Below are positions 23,638 to 32,560 of a stretch of 64,000 bases of DNA, piece by piece; position 1 is the stretch's first letter; the number at the start of each line of letters is the position of its first letter. Both the position numbers and the translations under genes were made by a program. Under the pieces are notes generated by a model that was given only the letters and a program-made list of their open reading frames with translations, was not told the origin of the DNA and made no database searches. Source of the stretch: Ww85 sp963745765 (GTDB lineage Bacteria; Desulfobacterota; Desulfobulbia; Desulfobulbales; Desulfocapsaceae); the NCBI GenBank assembly GCA_963745765.1, contig CAVUYQ010000002.1, forward strand, positions 54,037 to 118,036, given 5' to 3'.

Positions 23638-23714
23638 CAGTGCAACCACGGTCTTGTGAAAAACCTTTGTAATTGAGCTATCCAACTCAAAAATGATGGA
23701 GCGATTGTGAAATC

Positions 23715-24536
23715 ATGGCAATAAAGACTTATAAACCAACGTCAGCCGGAAAACGACACCATGTGTCGACAATAAACCCGGACTTGTCTGCCAACGGCCC
23801 TGAAAGAAGCCTGGTAACAAGTCTGTCGCAGAGTGGCGGCCGCAATAATAACGGCCGTATCACCTCAAGACACCGGGGCGGTGGTCACAAAAGAAAATAT
23901 CGTATCATTGACTTTAAGCGAAACAAGATTGGTGTTGCGGCAAAGGTTGTGTCAATTGAGTACGACCCGAACCGTTCTGCTAATATCGCCCTGCTCAGCT
24001 ACCTGGACGGAGATAAAAAGTATATCCTTGCTCCGGAAGGGATAGCTGTTGGAAATCAGGTCGTTGCGGGAGATGCTGTAGATATCCAGCCCGGGAACTG
24101 CCTGCCTATGGCAAATATTCCGCTCGGTACGGTTATCCATAATATTGAAATGAAAATCGGCAAGGGCGCACAACTCGTGCGAAGTGCCGGTGCTTCAGCC
24201 CAGTTGATGGCCAAAGAGGGGAGCGATGTTCTTGTTAGGCTGCCTTCCGGCGAGGTTCGTAAGTTTCACCATCTCTGCCGGGCCTGTATCGGCCAGGTTG
24301 GGAACCGTGAACACGAAAGCCGCAAGCTTGGTAAAGCCGGCCGTACCCGCTGGCTCGGCAAGAGACCGAGTGTTCGTGGTGTTGCCATGAACCCGGTTGA
24401 TCATCCGATGGGCGGTGGTGAAGGTAAGAGTTCAGGTGGTCGTCACCCTTGCACACCGTGGGGGCAACCGACCAAAGGTTACAAGACGAGGACAAAGAAA
24501 GCGTCTGACAAGGTCATTGTCAAGCGAAGATCATAA
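23715..24536 (+). CDS. rplB: 50S ribosomal protein L2
   Basis: A 273-residue L2 beginning MAIKTYKPTSAGKRH, with RHRGGGHKRKYR near residue 52 and the C-terminal GVAMNPVDHPMGGGEGK motif containing the histidine near the peptidyl-transferase centre. Confidence 0.98.
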   Translation: MAIKTYKPTSAGKRHHVSTINPDLSANGPERSLVTSLSQSGGRNNNGRITSRHRGGGHKRKYRIIDFKRNKIGVAAKVVSIEYDPNRSANIALLSYLDGDKKYILAPEGIAVGNQVVAGDAVDIQPGNCLPMANIPLGTVIHNIEMKIGKGAQLVRSAGASAQLMAKEGSDVLVRLPSGEVRKFHHLCRACIGQVGNREHESRKLGKAGRTRWLGKRPSVRGVAMNPVDHPMGGGEGKSSGGRHPCTPWGQPTKGYKTRTKKASDKVIVKRRS

Positions 24537-24549
24537 TAAGGAGTAGAAA

Positions 24550-24822
24550 ATGTCTCGTTCAGTGAAAAAAGGACCGTTTGTCGACGATCATTTGTTAAAA
24601 AAGGTAGTGCACGCCACTGAGAGCGGATCCCGGAAAGTGATTAAGACCTGGTCACGACGATCCGACATTACGCCGGAGATGGTTGGAATAACTTTTGCCG
24701 TACACAACGGCAAGAAGTTTTTCCCGGTGTTTGTCACCGAGAACATGGTAGGTCATAAGCTTGGAGAATTTTCCCCGACCAGAACCTTCTTCGGCCACGC
24801 ATCGGATAGGAAGAGAAAGTAA
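24550..24822 (+). CDS. rpsS: 30S ribosomal protein S19
   Basis: A 90-residue S19 (MSRSVKKGPFVDDHLLKK, WSRRSDITPEMVG, GHKLGEFSPTRTF). It contacts S13 in the head of the small subunit. AAGGAG precedes the ATG. Confidence 0.98.
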   Translation: MSRSVKKGPFVDDHLLKKVVHATESGSRKVIKTWSRRSDITPEMVGITFAVHNGKKFFPVFVTENMVGHKLGEFSPTRTFFGHASDRKRK

Positions 24823-24861
24823 CGAACCTGTTCGCGACACTACGCATTGGGAGCACATAAG

Positions 24862-25194
24862 ATGGAAGCACGAGCCGTTGGAAAATATATCCGGATATCA
24901 CCTCAGAAAGCGAGGTTGGTTGCAGACGTGGTGAGAGGCATGAATGTTGATAAGGCACTTTCAGCACTGAAATTCATGCCAAAGAAGGGAGCAGTCATTT
25001 TACGAAAGGTCGTAGAGTCTGCTGTTGCTAATGCAACCCAGAATGACCAGGTCGATGTCGATCACCTGTTTATAAAGAAGATTATTATTGATGGCGGTCC
25101 GTCTCTTAAACGCATCATGCCGCGAGCTATGGGCAGGGCGACAAAGATTATCAAACGGACGAGTCATATAACTGTGATTCTGGATGAAGCGTAA
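24862..25194 (+). CDS. rplV: 50S ribosomal protein L22
   Basis: The ATG at 24862 gives a 110-residue L22 (MEARAVGKYIRISPQKARLV) with GGGAG upstream; a TTG at 24847 is in frame but less likely. The C-terminal loop (PRAMGRATKIIKRTSHI) lines the exit tunnel and is a site of macrolide resistance. Confidence 0.97.
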   Translation: MEARAVGKYIRISPQKARLVADVVRGMNVDKALSALKFMPKKGAVILRKVVESAVANATQNDQVDVDHLFIKKIIIDGGPSLKRIMPRAMGRATKIIKRTSHITVILDEA

Positions 25195-25271
25195 CATTTT
25201 TTGCGCTTGGATTTGTAAACTCGTTGTAACGTTTACTATCACTTAATTACCTACTCAGTTGGAGGATTATT

Positions 25272-25916
25272 TTGGGCCAGAAGGTAAATCCAATAGGATT
25301 AAGACTGAATATTACCCGGACATGGGATTCGATCTGGTATGCGGATAAGGATTTTTCTACCTATCTCATCGAAGATCAGAAGATTCGTAAGTATTTAAAA
25401 AAACGTCTCTATCACGCCGGTCTGTCCAAAGTAAAGATTGAACGTACCGGAGACAAGATCCGGGTGAAACTTTTCACGGCCCGACCCGGCATTGTCATTG
25501 GCAAAAAGGGAGCGGAAATCGAGATTCTCAAGCAGGAACTGGAGCGTTTAGTTAACCGTCCGGTAACTCTTGACATCCAGGAAGTTCGCAGGCCTGAGGC
25601 TGATGCCCAGCTGGTTGCAGAGAGCGTTGCCTCACAACTCGTTCGCCGGGTTGCTTTTCGCCGGGCCATGAAAAAAGCAGTCAGTTCTGCCCAGCGGTTT
25701 GGTGTACAGGGGATCAAGATCACCTGTTCCGGTCGTCTGGGAGGTGCTGAAATGTCACGGAGCGAATGGGTTCGCGAGGGACGAGTTCCGCTGCATACCC
25801 TGCGGGCGGACGTCGATTATGCCCTGGCTGAGGCTAATACGACATTTGGTATTATCGGTGTGAAGGTGTGGATCTTTAATGGCGAAATTCTCGACGAACA
25901 GGATGGTTTGAACTGA
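25272..25916 (+). CDS. rpsC: 30S ribosomal protein S3
   Basis: A 214-residue S3 with a TTG start after GGAGG (MGQKVNPIGLRLN). It carries the KH domain with GKKGAEIEIL and the C-terminal GRLGGAEMSR and EGRVPLHTLRADVDYA stretches at the mRNA entry channel. Confidence 0.98.
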   Translation: MGQKVNPIGLRLNITRTWDSIWYADKDFSTYLIEDQKIRKYLKKRLYHAGLSKVKIERTGDKIRVKLFTARPGIVIGKKGAEIEILKQELERLVNRPVTLDIQEVRRPEADAQLVAESVASQLVRRVAFRRAMKKAVSSAQRFGVQGIKITCSGRLGGAEMSRSEWVREGRVPLHTLRADVDYALAEANTTFGIIGVKVWIFNGEILDEQDGLN

Positions 25917-25966
25917 ACCTGCTATCAGTGGTGCTCTGACGGAGCAGATAATTTTCGGAGTATGAC

Positions 25967-26383
25967 ATGTTAAGTCCCAAAAAGGTAAAACATCGTAAGG
26001 TTTTTAAGGGAAAGCTCAGAGGAACAGCCCAGCGCGGGTCGACGATTGCCTTTGGAGAATATGCCCTCAAGGCCACGACAAGAGGTAATATGACTGCTCA
26101 GCAGATCGAAGCCGCCCGTATTGCCATTAACAGAAAAATCAAGCGTGGTGGAGCGGTCTGGATCAGGGTTTTCCCGGCCAAACCGGTTACAAAAAAACCG
26201 GCAGAGACCAGGATGGGTAAAGGTAAGGGAAGTCCGGAATACTGGGTTTGTCCCGTGAAACCCGGGAAAATTCTTTATGAACTGGGGGGGGTCGATGAGG
26301 AGCTTGCAATTCGTGCGCTCACGCTTGCCGGAAACAAACTTCCTTTTCGTACCAAGGTGATTTCAAAAAGGAGTACATTATGA
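25967..26383 (+). CDS. rplP: 50S ribosomal protein L16
   Basis: A 138-residue L16 (MLSPKKVKHRKVFKGK, GEYALKATTRGNMTAQQIE, RMGKGKGSPEYWV). It binds near the A site and helps organise the peptidyl-transferase centre. Its stop overlaps the rpmC ATG (ATGA). Confidence 0.98.
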   Translation: MLSPKKVKHRKVFKGKLRGTAQRGSTIAFGEYALKATTRGNMTAQQIEAARIAINRKIKRGGAVWIRVFPAKPVTKKPAETRMGKGKGSPEYWVCPVKPGKILYELGGVDEELAIRALTLAGNKLPFRTKVISKRSTL

Positions 26384-26571
26384 AAGCCGAGGAAATCCGG
26401 AAATTGTCCGAAGAGGACCTCAGTAAAAAAGAGAAAGAATTGCGTGAAGAACTCGGTAATCTGTATTTTCAACATAAAATAAGGCCGTTGGAAGATACTT
26501 CACGTCTGAGAAAAATTAAAAAAGATATCGCGCGACTAAGGACTATCGCTAATCAAAAAGCGGTGAACTAG
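26380..26571 (+). CDS. rpmC: 50S ribosomal protein L29
   Basis: A 63-residue helical L29 (MKAEEIRKLSEEDLSKKEK ... RLRKIKKDIARLRTI), translationally coupled to rplP by a four-base overlap. Confidence 0.96.
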   Translation: MKAEEIRKLSEEDLSKKEKELREELGNLYFQHKIRPLEDTSRLRKIKKDIARLRTIANQKAVN

Positions 26572-26631
26572 GCATCTTCATGAACGTATTAACGAAGATA
26601 AAATATGCGCCCCAACATCTGAAATTACATT

Positions 26632-26892
26632 ATGAGCGAAAATAAAAAATCGAGAAAGACAAGGACCGGTTCTGTCGTCAGCAACAGAATGGAAAAGAGT
26701 GTGGTTGTCCGGGTTGAACGGCAGTTTCGCCATAAATTTTATGGCAAATTCGTCAAGACGAGTGTTAAGTACCTCGCGGATGATCCTGAGAACAGATGTA
26801 ATATCGGAGACACTGTTCTGATTGAAGAGTGCCGTCCATTAAGCAAAACGAAGCGCTGGCGGGTTAAGTCCATCCTGGTGCAGGCGGTATAG
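26632..26892 (+). CDS. rpsQ: 30S ribosomal protein S17
   Basis: An 86-residue S17 of the OB-fold type (RTGSVVSNRMEKSVVVRVE, GDTVLIEECRPLSKTKRW). Its order after rpmC is standard. The ribosome site before the ATG is weak. Confidence 0.96.
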   Translation: MSENKKSRKTRTGSVVSNRMEKSVVVRVERQFRHKFYGKFVKTSVKYLADDPENRCNIGDTVLIEECRPLSKTKRWRVKSILVQAV

Positions 26893-26953
26893 CGTCCACG
26901 TTTACAGCCGGTTCTCATGGAGCTGTGTAGACTGATAAAGGTCAGGTGACATT

Positions 26954-27322
26954 ATGATACAGACTGAAACAATGTTGAATGTTGCTGATAACTCCGGAGC
27001 ACGGAAAGTGCTCTGTATCAGAGTTCTCGGCGGCACAAGAAAGAGATACGCCCGTATAGGCGATGTCATTGTCGTGACAGTGAAGGAAGCCATTCCCCAC
27101 GCGAAAGTGAAAAAAGGGGATGTTATGACTGCAGTTATTGTTCGCACGAAAAAAGAACTGAAGCGGATGGATGATACCTGGGTGAAATTTGACGAGAATG
27201 CAGCGGTTTTACTCACACCGGCCGGTGAACCGGTTGGTACTCGTATCTTTGGACCGGTAGCCCGTGAGCTGAGGAACGGGGGATTTATGAAAATTATTTC
27301 TCTTGCTCCCGAAGTTCTTTAA
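26954..27322 (+). CDS. rplN: 50S ribosomal protein L14
   Basis: A 122-residue L14 (MIQTETMLNVADNSGARKV, GDVIVVTVKEAIPHAKVKKG, IFGPVARELR). It forms part of the intersubunit bridge with 16S rRNA. Confidence 0.98.
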   Translation: MIQTETMLNVADNSGARKVLCIRVLGGTRKRYARIGDVIVVTVKEAIPHAKVKKGDVMTAVIVRTKKELKRMDDTWVKFDENAAVLLTPAGEPVGTRIFGPVARELRNGGFMKIISLAPEVL

Positions 27323-27363
27323 CAATTTTGTCACCAGACAAGGTACAGCAACGATAGGTTAGA

Positions 27364-27700
27364 ATGATGAGGAAAGGAAGAACATACCTGAAAGCGGATG
27401 ATCAGGTAGAGGTGATCTCCGGGAAAGACAAGGGGCGGGTCGGCAAGGTGCTGAAGGTTTTCCCGAGCGAAAGCAAGGCAACCGTAGAGCGCATAAACAT
27501 GATCAAGAGGCACACCAAGCCCCGTGATGCAAGTCAGCAGGGGGCGATAGTCGAACGTGAGGCTCCGATCCATGTATCCAATCTTCAGTTGATCTGTCCG
27601 GAATGCACACAGACCGGTCGGATCGGCAAGAAATATACTTGAAGATGGCACGAAAGCCCGCTTTTGTAAAAAGTGTGGGGAATCAATAGAAAGTAAATAA
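27364..27700 (+). CDS. rplX: 50S ribosomal protein L24 (apparent frameshift near 27637)
   Basis: The literal frame stops at 27642, right after ...QTGRIGKKYT. Skipping one base (A27637) continues with LEDGTKARFCKKCGESIESK to TAA at 27698-27700. This restores the usual L24 tail and a zinc ribbon made of CPEC and CKKC. The KOW motif (DQVEVISGKDKGRVGKVLKV) is intact near the N-terminus. L24 initiates large-subunit assembly. The lost tail is well conserved in the family, so an extra base in the sequence is likely. Restored length is 111 residues. Confidence 0.92.
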
Positions 27701-27735
27701 CAGTTCACGAATCAGCGTGACGTCAGGAGTTATAC

Positions 27736-28275
27736 ATGGGTGCTCTTAAAGATTATTATGATAAAGAGTGTGTTTCTGCATTGAAAGAGGAGTTTGGGTA
27801 TACCAATCTCATGCAGGTTCCGAAGCTTGAGAAAATTGTTCTCAACATGGGACTTGGTGAAGCGGTTCAGAATCCAAAGATCGTTGACAGTGCGGCACAG
27901 GAGTTGAGCATGATTGCCGGTCAGAAAGCTGTTGTGACCAAGGCGAAAAAATCAATCGCCACCTTCAAACTCAGAGAAGGAATGCCGATCGGTTGCAGGG
28001 TGACACTCAGGGGCGACAAGATGTACGATTTTTTCAGCAAACTTGTCAATATCGCCCTGCCACGTGTCAGGGACTTCAGGGGAGTCTCTCCGAAAGGATT
28101 TGATGGTCGCGGCAACTACTCTCTCGGCGTCACGGAACAGATAATATTCCCGGAAATAGATTACGACAAGATCGATAAACTCAAGGGATTGAATATTTCT
28201 ATCGTGACCTCGGCTTCGACTAACGAAGAGGGGCGGTCACTGTTACGATTAATGGGAATGCCGTTCAAGAAGTAA
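27736..28275 (+). CDS. rplE: 50S ribosomal protein L5
   Basis: A 179-residue L5 (LEKIVLNMGLGEA, KAVVTKAKKSIATFKLREG, RDFRGVSPKGFDGRGNYS). It binds 5S rRNA and contacts the P-site tRNA. It opens the spc-type half of the cluster together with rpsN and rpsH. Confidence 0.98.
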   Translation: MGALKDYYDKECVSALKEEFGYTNLMQVPKLEKIVLNMGLGEAVQNPKIVDSAAQELSMIAGQKAVVTKAKKSIATFKLREGMPIGCRVTLRGDKMYDFFSKLVNIALPRVRDFRGVSPKGFDGRGNYSLGVTEQIIFPEIDYDKIDKLKGLNISIVTSASTNEEGRSLLRLMGMPFKK

Positions 28276-28315
28276 ACTCAAGAGCGTATTCATATCGACT
28301 TATTTGGAGGTTGGT

Positions 28316-28501
28316 TTGGCTAAGAAATCAATAATTGCAAGAGCGCAGCGGGAGCCGAAATTTTCGGTGCGTAAATACAACCGTTGCCCACTCTGTGGAC
28401 GACCACGGGCATTTATCAGGAAATTTGGTATTTGTCGAATATGCTTCAGGTCTATGGCGTCCAGAGGTGAAGTAACAGGTGTTACCAAGTCAAGCTGGTA
28501 A
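28316..28501 (+). CDS. rpsN: 30S ribosomal protein S14, zinc-binding type Z
   Basis: A 61-residue S14 starting at TTG 28316 (MAKKSIIARAQREP) with GGAGG six bases ahead. The short length and the cysteines CPLC and CRIC mark the zinc-containing type Z form rather than the ~100-residue form of Escherichia coli. It lies between rplE and rpsH as usual. Confidence 0.96.
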   Translation: MAKKSIIARAQREPKFSVRKYNRCPLCGRPRAFIRKFGICRICFRSMASRGEVTGVTKSSW

Positions 28502-28558
28502 CTAAACAAGTACCGCTGATCAAGTCGAACTTTTGATTTTATAGAAGGAGTGTTCGCT

Positions 28559-28957
28559 ATGTCAATGAGCGACCCCCTGGCAGACATGCTGACCAGGATA
28601 CGAAATGCAGTAATGGTTAAATTCGATTCGGTGCAGATGCCGAAGTCGAAGGTAAAAATAAATGTTGCGAAGGTCCTGCAGGAAGAGGGTTACATCAACG
28701 GCTACGAGGTTGATGATAATGGTCCGCAAGGAACGTTGACCATAAAGCTGAAATACGGACCCCATGGCGAATCTGTGATCACGGATTTGAAGCGGATCAG
28801 TAAACCCGGGCTGAGAAAGTTTGCAAAGGCGGATGATATCCCCGTTGTTCTTAACGGCCTCGGCATCGCTATTGTCTCAACGTCTAAGGGCATTGTGGCA
28901 GATCATGCCGCCAGGAAAGAAAATACTGGCGGAGAGATTATCTGTCACGTTTGGTAA
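28559..28957 (+). CDS. rpsH: 30S ribosomal protein S8
   Basis: ATG 28559 follows AAGGAG and gives 132 residues (MSMSDPLADMLTRIRNA). The C-terminal rRNA-binding motif GIAIVSTSKGIVADHAARK is clear. S8 represses the spc operon in Escherichia coli; no leader was evaluated here. Confidence 0.97.
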   Translation: MSMSDPLADMLTRIRNAVMVKFDSVQMPKSKVKINVAKVLQEEGYINGYEVDDNGPQGTLTIKLKYGPHGESVITDLKRISKPGLRKFAKADDIPVVLNGLGIAIVSTSKGIVADHAARKENTGGEIICHVW

Positions 28958-28981
28958 CACCGGTTTGTAACGGAGGAAAAC

Positions 28982-29524
28982 ATGTCTCGAGTTGGAAAAA
29001 TGCCCATACCGGTACCCGGTGGTGTCAAGATTGATATCAAGGGCCAGGATATAACGATAACAGGAAAAAGGGGTACGCTCAGCCGTACCATCCATCAGCA
29101 GGTAGGTATCGCGCTGGATGACGGCCAGATTATTGTGACCTGCGACGCTAATGATAAGAAGGGAAGCTCTTTCCAGGGACTCATGAGATCTCTCTTAAGC
29201 AACATGGTAGTCGGCGTTGATGAGGGGTTCAAGAAAGTTCTGATTGTTGAAGGCATTGGTTATCGCGCAAGTGTTGCAGGGAATGCTCTGTCACTTAGCG
29301 TCGGTTACTCTAATCCGGTTGAGTTTGCTCTGCCGGAAGGTGTTACCGGGAATGTCGAAAACAACACCAAGATTGTTCTTGAGTCGGTTGATAAGGAAGC
29401 ACTTGGTTTGGCTGCTGCCAAGATTCGGGCTATTCGTAAACCCGAACCTTATAAAGGCAAAGGCATCAGATACGAAGATGAACATATCGTGCGCAAAGCA
29501 GGCAAGTCCGGCGCAGGGAAATAA
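28982..29524 (+). CDS. rplF: 50S ribosomal protein L6
   Basis: A 180-residue L6 (MSRVGKMPIPVPGGVKIDI) with the C-terminal signature PEPYKGKGIRYEDEHIVRK. It binds near the sarcin-ricin loop. GGAGG precedes the ATG. Confidence 0.98.
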   Translation: MSRVGKMPIPVPGGVKIDIKGQDITITGKRGTLSRTIHQQVGIALDDGQIIVTCDANDKKGSSFQGLMRSLLSNMVVGVDEGFKKVLIVEGIGYRASVAGNALSLSVGYSNPVEFALPEGVTGNVENNTKIVLESVDKEALGLAAAKIRAIRKPEPYKGKGIRYEDEHIVRKAGKSGAGK

Positions 29525-29570
29525 TAGTTTCGTAACTAACTGACGATATTTTACTGGTAGAGATAAGACG

Positions 29571-29936
29571 ATGGCTAAAACAAATCCTTCAAGTATTGCA
29601 AGGGCTAAGCGGGTGAAACGTATCCGCAAAAAAGTGGCCGGCACGAGTGAGCGACCTCGTTTGAGAGTTTTCAAGAGCAGCAAACATATCTATGCCCAGA
29701 TCATAGATGACAGCTCCGGAAATACGCTCGTGTCCATGTCAACGATTGATAAATCTTTTGAGAAAGTCGACGAAAAAGGAAAAACTGCAACTGCCAAGAA
29801 GGTTGGCGTGATGATTGCCGAAAGAGCCAAGGCTGCCGGAATCAATCAGGTTGTGTTTGATCGCGGCGGCTACATCTATCACGGTCGTGTCAAGGCGCTG
29901 TCTGATGGAGCCCGGGAAGGCGGATTGGAATTTTAA
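29571..29936 (+). CDS. rplR: 50S ribosomal protein L18
   Basis: A 121-residue L18 (RAKRVKRIRKKVAGTSERPR, VVFDRGGYIYHGRVKALSDG). It binds 5S rRNA together with L5. Confidence 0.98.
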   Translation: MAKTNPSSIARAKRVKRIRKKVAGTSERPRLRVFKSSKHIYAQIIDDSSGNTLVSMSTIDKSFEKVDEKGKTATAKKVGVMIAERAKAAGINQVVFDRGGYIYHGRVKALSDGAREGGLEF

Positions 29937-29961
29937 CTCGTAACAGTTTTGGGGGTGTCCC

Positions 29962-30474
29962 TTGTCAGAATTTAAGCGTTCCAGAGGTGAAGTGGCTGAG
30001 GAACTTATTGAAAAGATTGTGTTTATAAACAGAGTTGCAAAAGTTGTAAAAGGCGGTCGCCGATTCAGCTTCAGTGCAATTGTGGTTGTTGGGGATGGAA
30101 AAGGAAAAGTGGGGTATGGTCTTGGTAAAGCCAATCAGGTTCCTGATGCTATACGCAAGGGCATTGAAAGAGCCCGCAAGGATATGTCCCCCGTGTCATT
30201 GACAGATGTGTCGATTCCGCATCATATCATCGGGAATTATGGTGCCGGCCGCGTTATGCTGAAACCTGCTTCTGACGGTACCGGCGTTATTGCCGGTGGT
30301 CCGGTCAGGGCAGTACTTGAAGCGGCAGGTGTGAACAATATCCTGACAAAGTGTCTGGGATCTCATAATCCTCATAATATGGTCAAAGCGACGCTTGATG
30401 GCCTGAGAAAATTGAGAACTGCCAACAAAATTGCTGAATTGCGTGGAAAGACAGTAGAAGAGCTGTTGGGCTGA
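29962..30474 (+). CDS. rpsE: 30S ribosomal protein S5
   Basis: A 170-residue S5 with a TTG start. It shows RVAKVVKGGRRFSFSAIVVV of the double-stranded-RNA-binding fold and GPVRAVLEAAGVNNILTKCL. It helps decoding accuracy at the mRNA entry site. Confidence 0.98.
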   Translation: MSEFKRSRGEVAEELIEKIVFINRVAKVVKGGRRFSFSAIVVVGDGKGKVGYGLGKANQVPDAIRKGIERARKDMSPVSLTDVSIPHHIIGNYGAGRVMLKPASDGTGVIAGGPVRAVLEAAGVNNILTKCLGSHNPHNMVKATLDGLRKLRTANKIAELRGKTVEELLG

Positions 30475-30541
30475 TTCCGGTTCGATATTCTATCCGCGTC
30501 AACGATACGTACAATTATTACTCTAAGAACGGTGTAGTCAA

Positions 30542-30724
30542 ATGGCTGATACAATTACCTATACTTTGGTCAAAAGCGGGATTGGAAGTGTTCAAAAAAT
30601 TCGAGCAACCCTGACCGGGCTTGGGCTAACCAAAATGCATAAAACGATGACACGCAAGGATACTCCGGAAATTCGCGGCATGCTTGCCAAGGTCGCGCAT
30701 CTTGTTCGTGTGGAGGAGGTTTAG
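30542..30724 (+). CDS. rpmD: 50S ribosomal protein L30
   Basis: A 60-residue L30 (YTLVKSGIGSVQKIRATLTG, GLTKMHKTMTRKDTPEIRGM). Its stop codon directly abuts the rplO ATG. Confidence 0.96.
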   Translation: MADTITYTLVKSGIGSVQKIRATLTGLGLTKMHKTMTRKDTPEIRGMLAKVAHLVRVEEV

Positions 30725-31180
30725 ATGTTAACGCTTGCAAACCTTTCGCCCAAGAAAGGATCCAATAGGGAAAAGAAACGTCTTGGTCGTGGGCCCGGTA
30801 CCGGGCACGGAAAAACTTCCGGCAAAGGTCACAAGGGTGCCAGGGCGCGTTCCGGCTACAAGTCCAAACCTGGTTTTGAAGGCGGCCAGATGCCTCTTCA
30901 GCGCCGATTGCCCAAGCGTGGTTTCACCAACAAGTTCAGAATTGAGTATGAACTTGTCAGCTTAAGCCAGCTTGACTCGTTTGACGCGGGTCAGGAAGTT
31001 ACCACACAGTCGCTGGTGCTGGCCGGCATGGTTAAAAAAGGAAACCTTGTCAAGGTTCTCGCCAATGGCGAAATCACCAAGGGTTTGACTGTTAAGGTCG
31101 ACAAGGTAAGCGGCCAGGCAAAAGAGCTGATTGAGAAAGCAGGCGGAAGTGTTGTTGAAAACGTCACTACTGCTCAATAG
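30725..31180 (+). CDS. rplO: 50S ribosomal protein L15
   Basis: A 151-residue L15 with a glycine-rich N-terminus (RLGRGPGTGHGKTSGKGHKG) and the C-terminal GGSVV fold end. The ATG immediately follows the rpmD stop, and GGAGG lies inside the rpmD end. Confidence 0.97.
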   Translation: MLTLANLSPKKGSNREKKRLGRGPGTGHGKTSGKGHKGARARSGYKSKPGFEGGQMPLQRRLPKRGFTNKFRIEYELVSLSQLDSFDAGQEVTTQSLVLAGMVKKGNLVKVLANGEITKGLTVKVDKVSGQAKELIEKAGGSVVENVTTAQ

Positions 31181-31252
31181 CATTGATATATCATGTAAGA
31201 CGGCCGGCTTTGCAGAAGGCTCGTCTTCTTTTATCGTTCAAAGGTTTATTTC

Positions 31253-32557
31253 ATGAGCGGACTTCAGAGCGCAGCGCAGATTCCCGAACTACGTAAGAGA
31301 ATCCTGTTTACCCTCATAATGCTGGCAGTTTACCGCATTGGGGTCCAGGTACCGACGCCCGGTATCAACAGTGAGGCTCTTACCGCTTTTTTTCAACAGA
31401 ACGCGGGAACATTATTTGGCATGTTCAACATGTTTTCCGGCGGAGCACTACAGAATTTCTCTATTCTCGCTCTTGGCATCATGCCCTATATCAGCGCGTC
31501 GATTATCATACAGCTGCTGACGGTTGTCATTCCACAACTTGAAACACTGAAAAAGGAAGGCGAGGCGGGACGGCGAAAAATTACTCAGTATACGAGATAT
31601 GGAACGGTCGTTCTGAGTGTTATTCAGGGCTCATTTATTGCTGTCGGACTTGAAGGTATGTCTGGTCCCGGCGGAGAGATGATAGTTCTTGATCCTGGTA
31701 TGCAGTTTAAACTCATGACCATGATCACCCTCACATCCGGCACCGCATTTTTGATGTGGCTTGGTGAGCAGATGACGGAACGGGGGGTTGGCAATGGTAT
31801 CTCGATGATCATTTTTGCCGGTATTGTTGCCCGCGGCCCGGCTGCTCTTGTCAACTTTTTCGAGTTGGTCAAGGCTGGGGAAATCCAGGTTTTTTTTATA
31901 CCGTTCATCATCGCGCTGATGCTTGGCGTGATCGGTTTCATTGTCTTTTTTGAAACGGCCCAGAGAAGAATCCCGATACAATATGCCAAACGGGTCGTCG
32001 GACGACGTGTTTACGGCGGACAGGCATCTCATCTTCCGCTGAAAATAAATGTCTCCGGTGTCATTCCGCCGATCTTTGCCTCCTCCATCATGATGTTTCC
32101 GGCAACGATTGGCAGTTTTATACAGATAGACTGGGTACAAAGGGTATCGGCGGCTATGCATCCTGGAACCATTTACTACTATATCTGTTTTATCGGCATG
32201 ATTGTTTTCTTCTGTTTCTTTTATGCCGCGGTACAGTTCAAGCCTGAAGATGTCGCTGAAAATCTCAGGAAAAATGGCGGTTTTATACCGGGAATCAGAC
32301 CCGGCAAGAAAACCGCGGAATTTATTGACAAGGCCCTTACCCGACTTACCGTAATTGGCGCGATCTATCTCAGTGCCGTATGTGTGCTGCCGACGATTCT
32401 GATTGCCAAGCTGAACCTGCCGTTTTATTTCGGCGGCACGGCACTTCTGATCGTTGTTGGTGTTGCCATCGATACAATTTCCCAGATTGAGTCTCACCTG
32501 GTTATGAGAAACTATGAAGGTTTCATGAAGCAGGGAAGAATCAAAGGAAGGAGATAG
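31253..32557 (+). CDS. secY: protein translocase subunit SecY
   Basis: A 434-residue integral membrane protein with about ten membrane segments. It has the conserved plug-region MFNMFSGGALQNFSILALGI, GEQMTERGVGNGISMIIF, and the cytosolic loop QRRIPIQYAKRVVGRRVYGG. It forms the protein-conducting channel with SecE (5256). map starts three bases after its stop. Confidence 0.98.
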   Translation: MSGLQSAAQIPELRKRILFTLIMLAVYRIGVQVPTPGINSEALTAFFQQNAGTLFGMFNMFSGGALQNFSILALGIMPYISASIIIQLLTVVIPQLETLKKEGEAGRRKITQYTRYGTVVLSVIQGSFIAVGLEGMSGPGGEMIVLDPGMQFKLMTMITLTSGTAFLMWLGEQMTERGVGNGISMIIFAGIVARGPAALVNFFELVKAGEIQVFFIPFIIALMLGVIGFIVFFETAQRRIPIQYAKRVVGRRVYGGQASHLPLKINVSGVIPPIFASSIMMFPATIGSFIQIDWVQRVSAAMHPGTIYYYICFIGMIVFFCFFYAAVQFKPEDVAENLRKNGGFIPGIRPGKKTAEFIDKALTRLTVIGAIYLSAVCVLPTILIAKLNLPFYFGGTALLIVVGVAIDTISQIESHLVMRNYEGFMKQGRIKGRR

Positions 32558-32560
32558 TAA

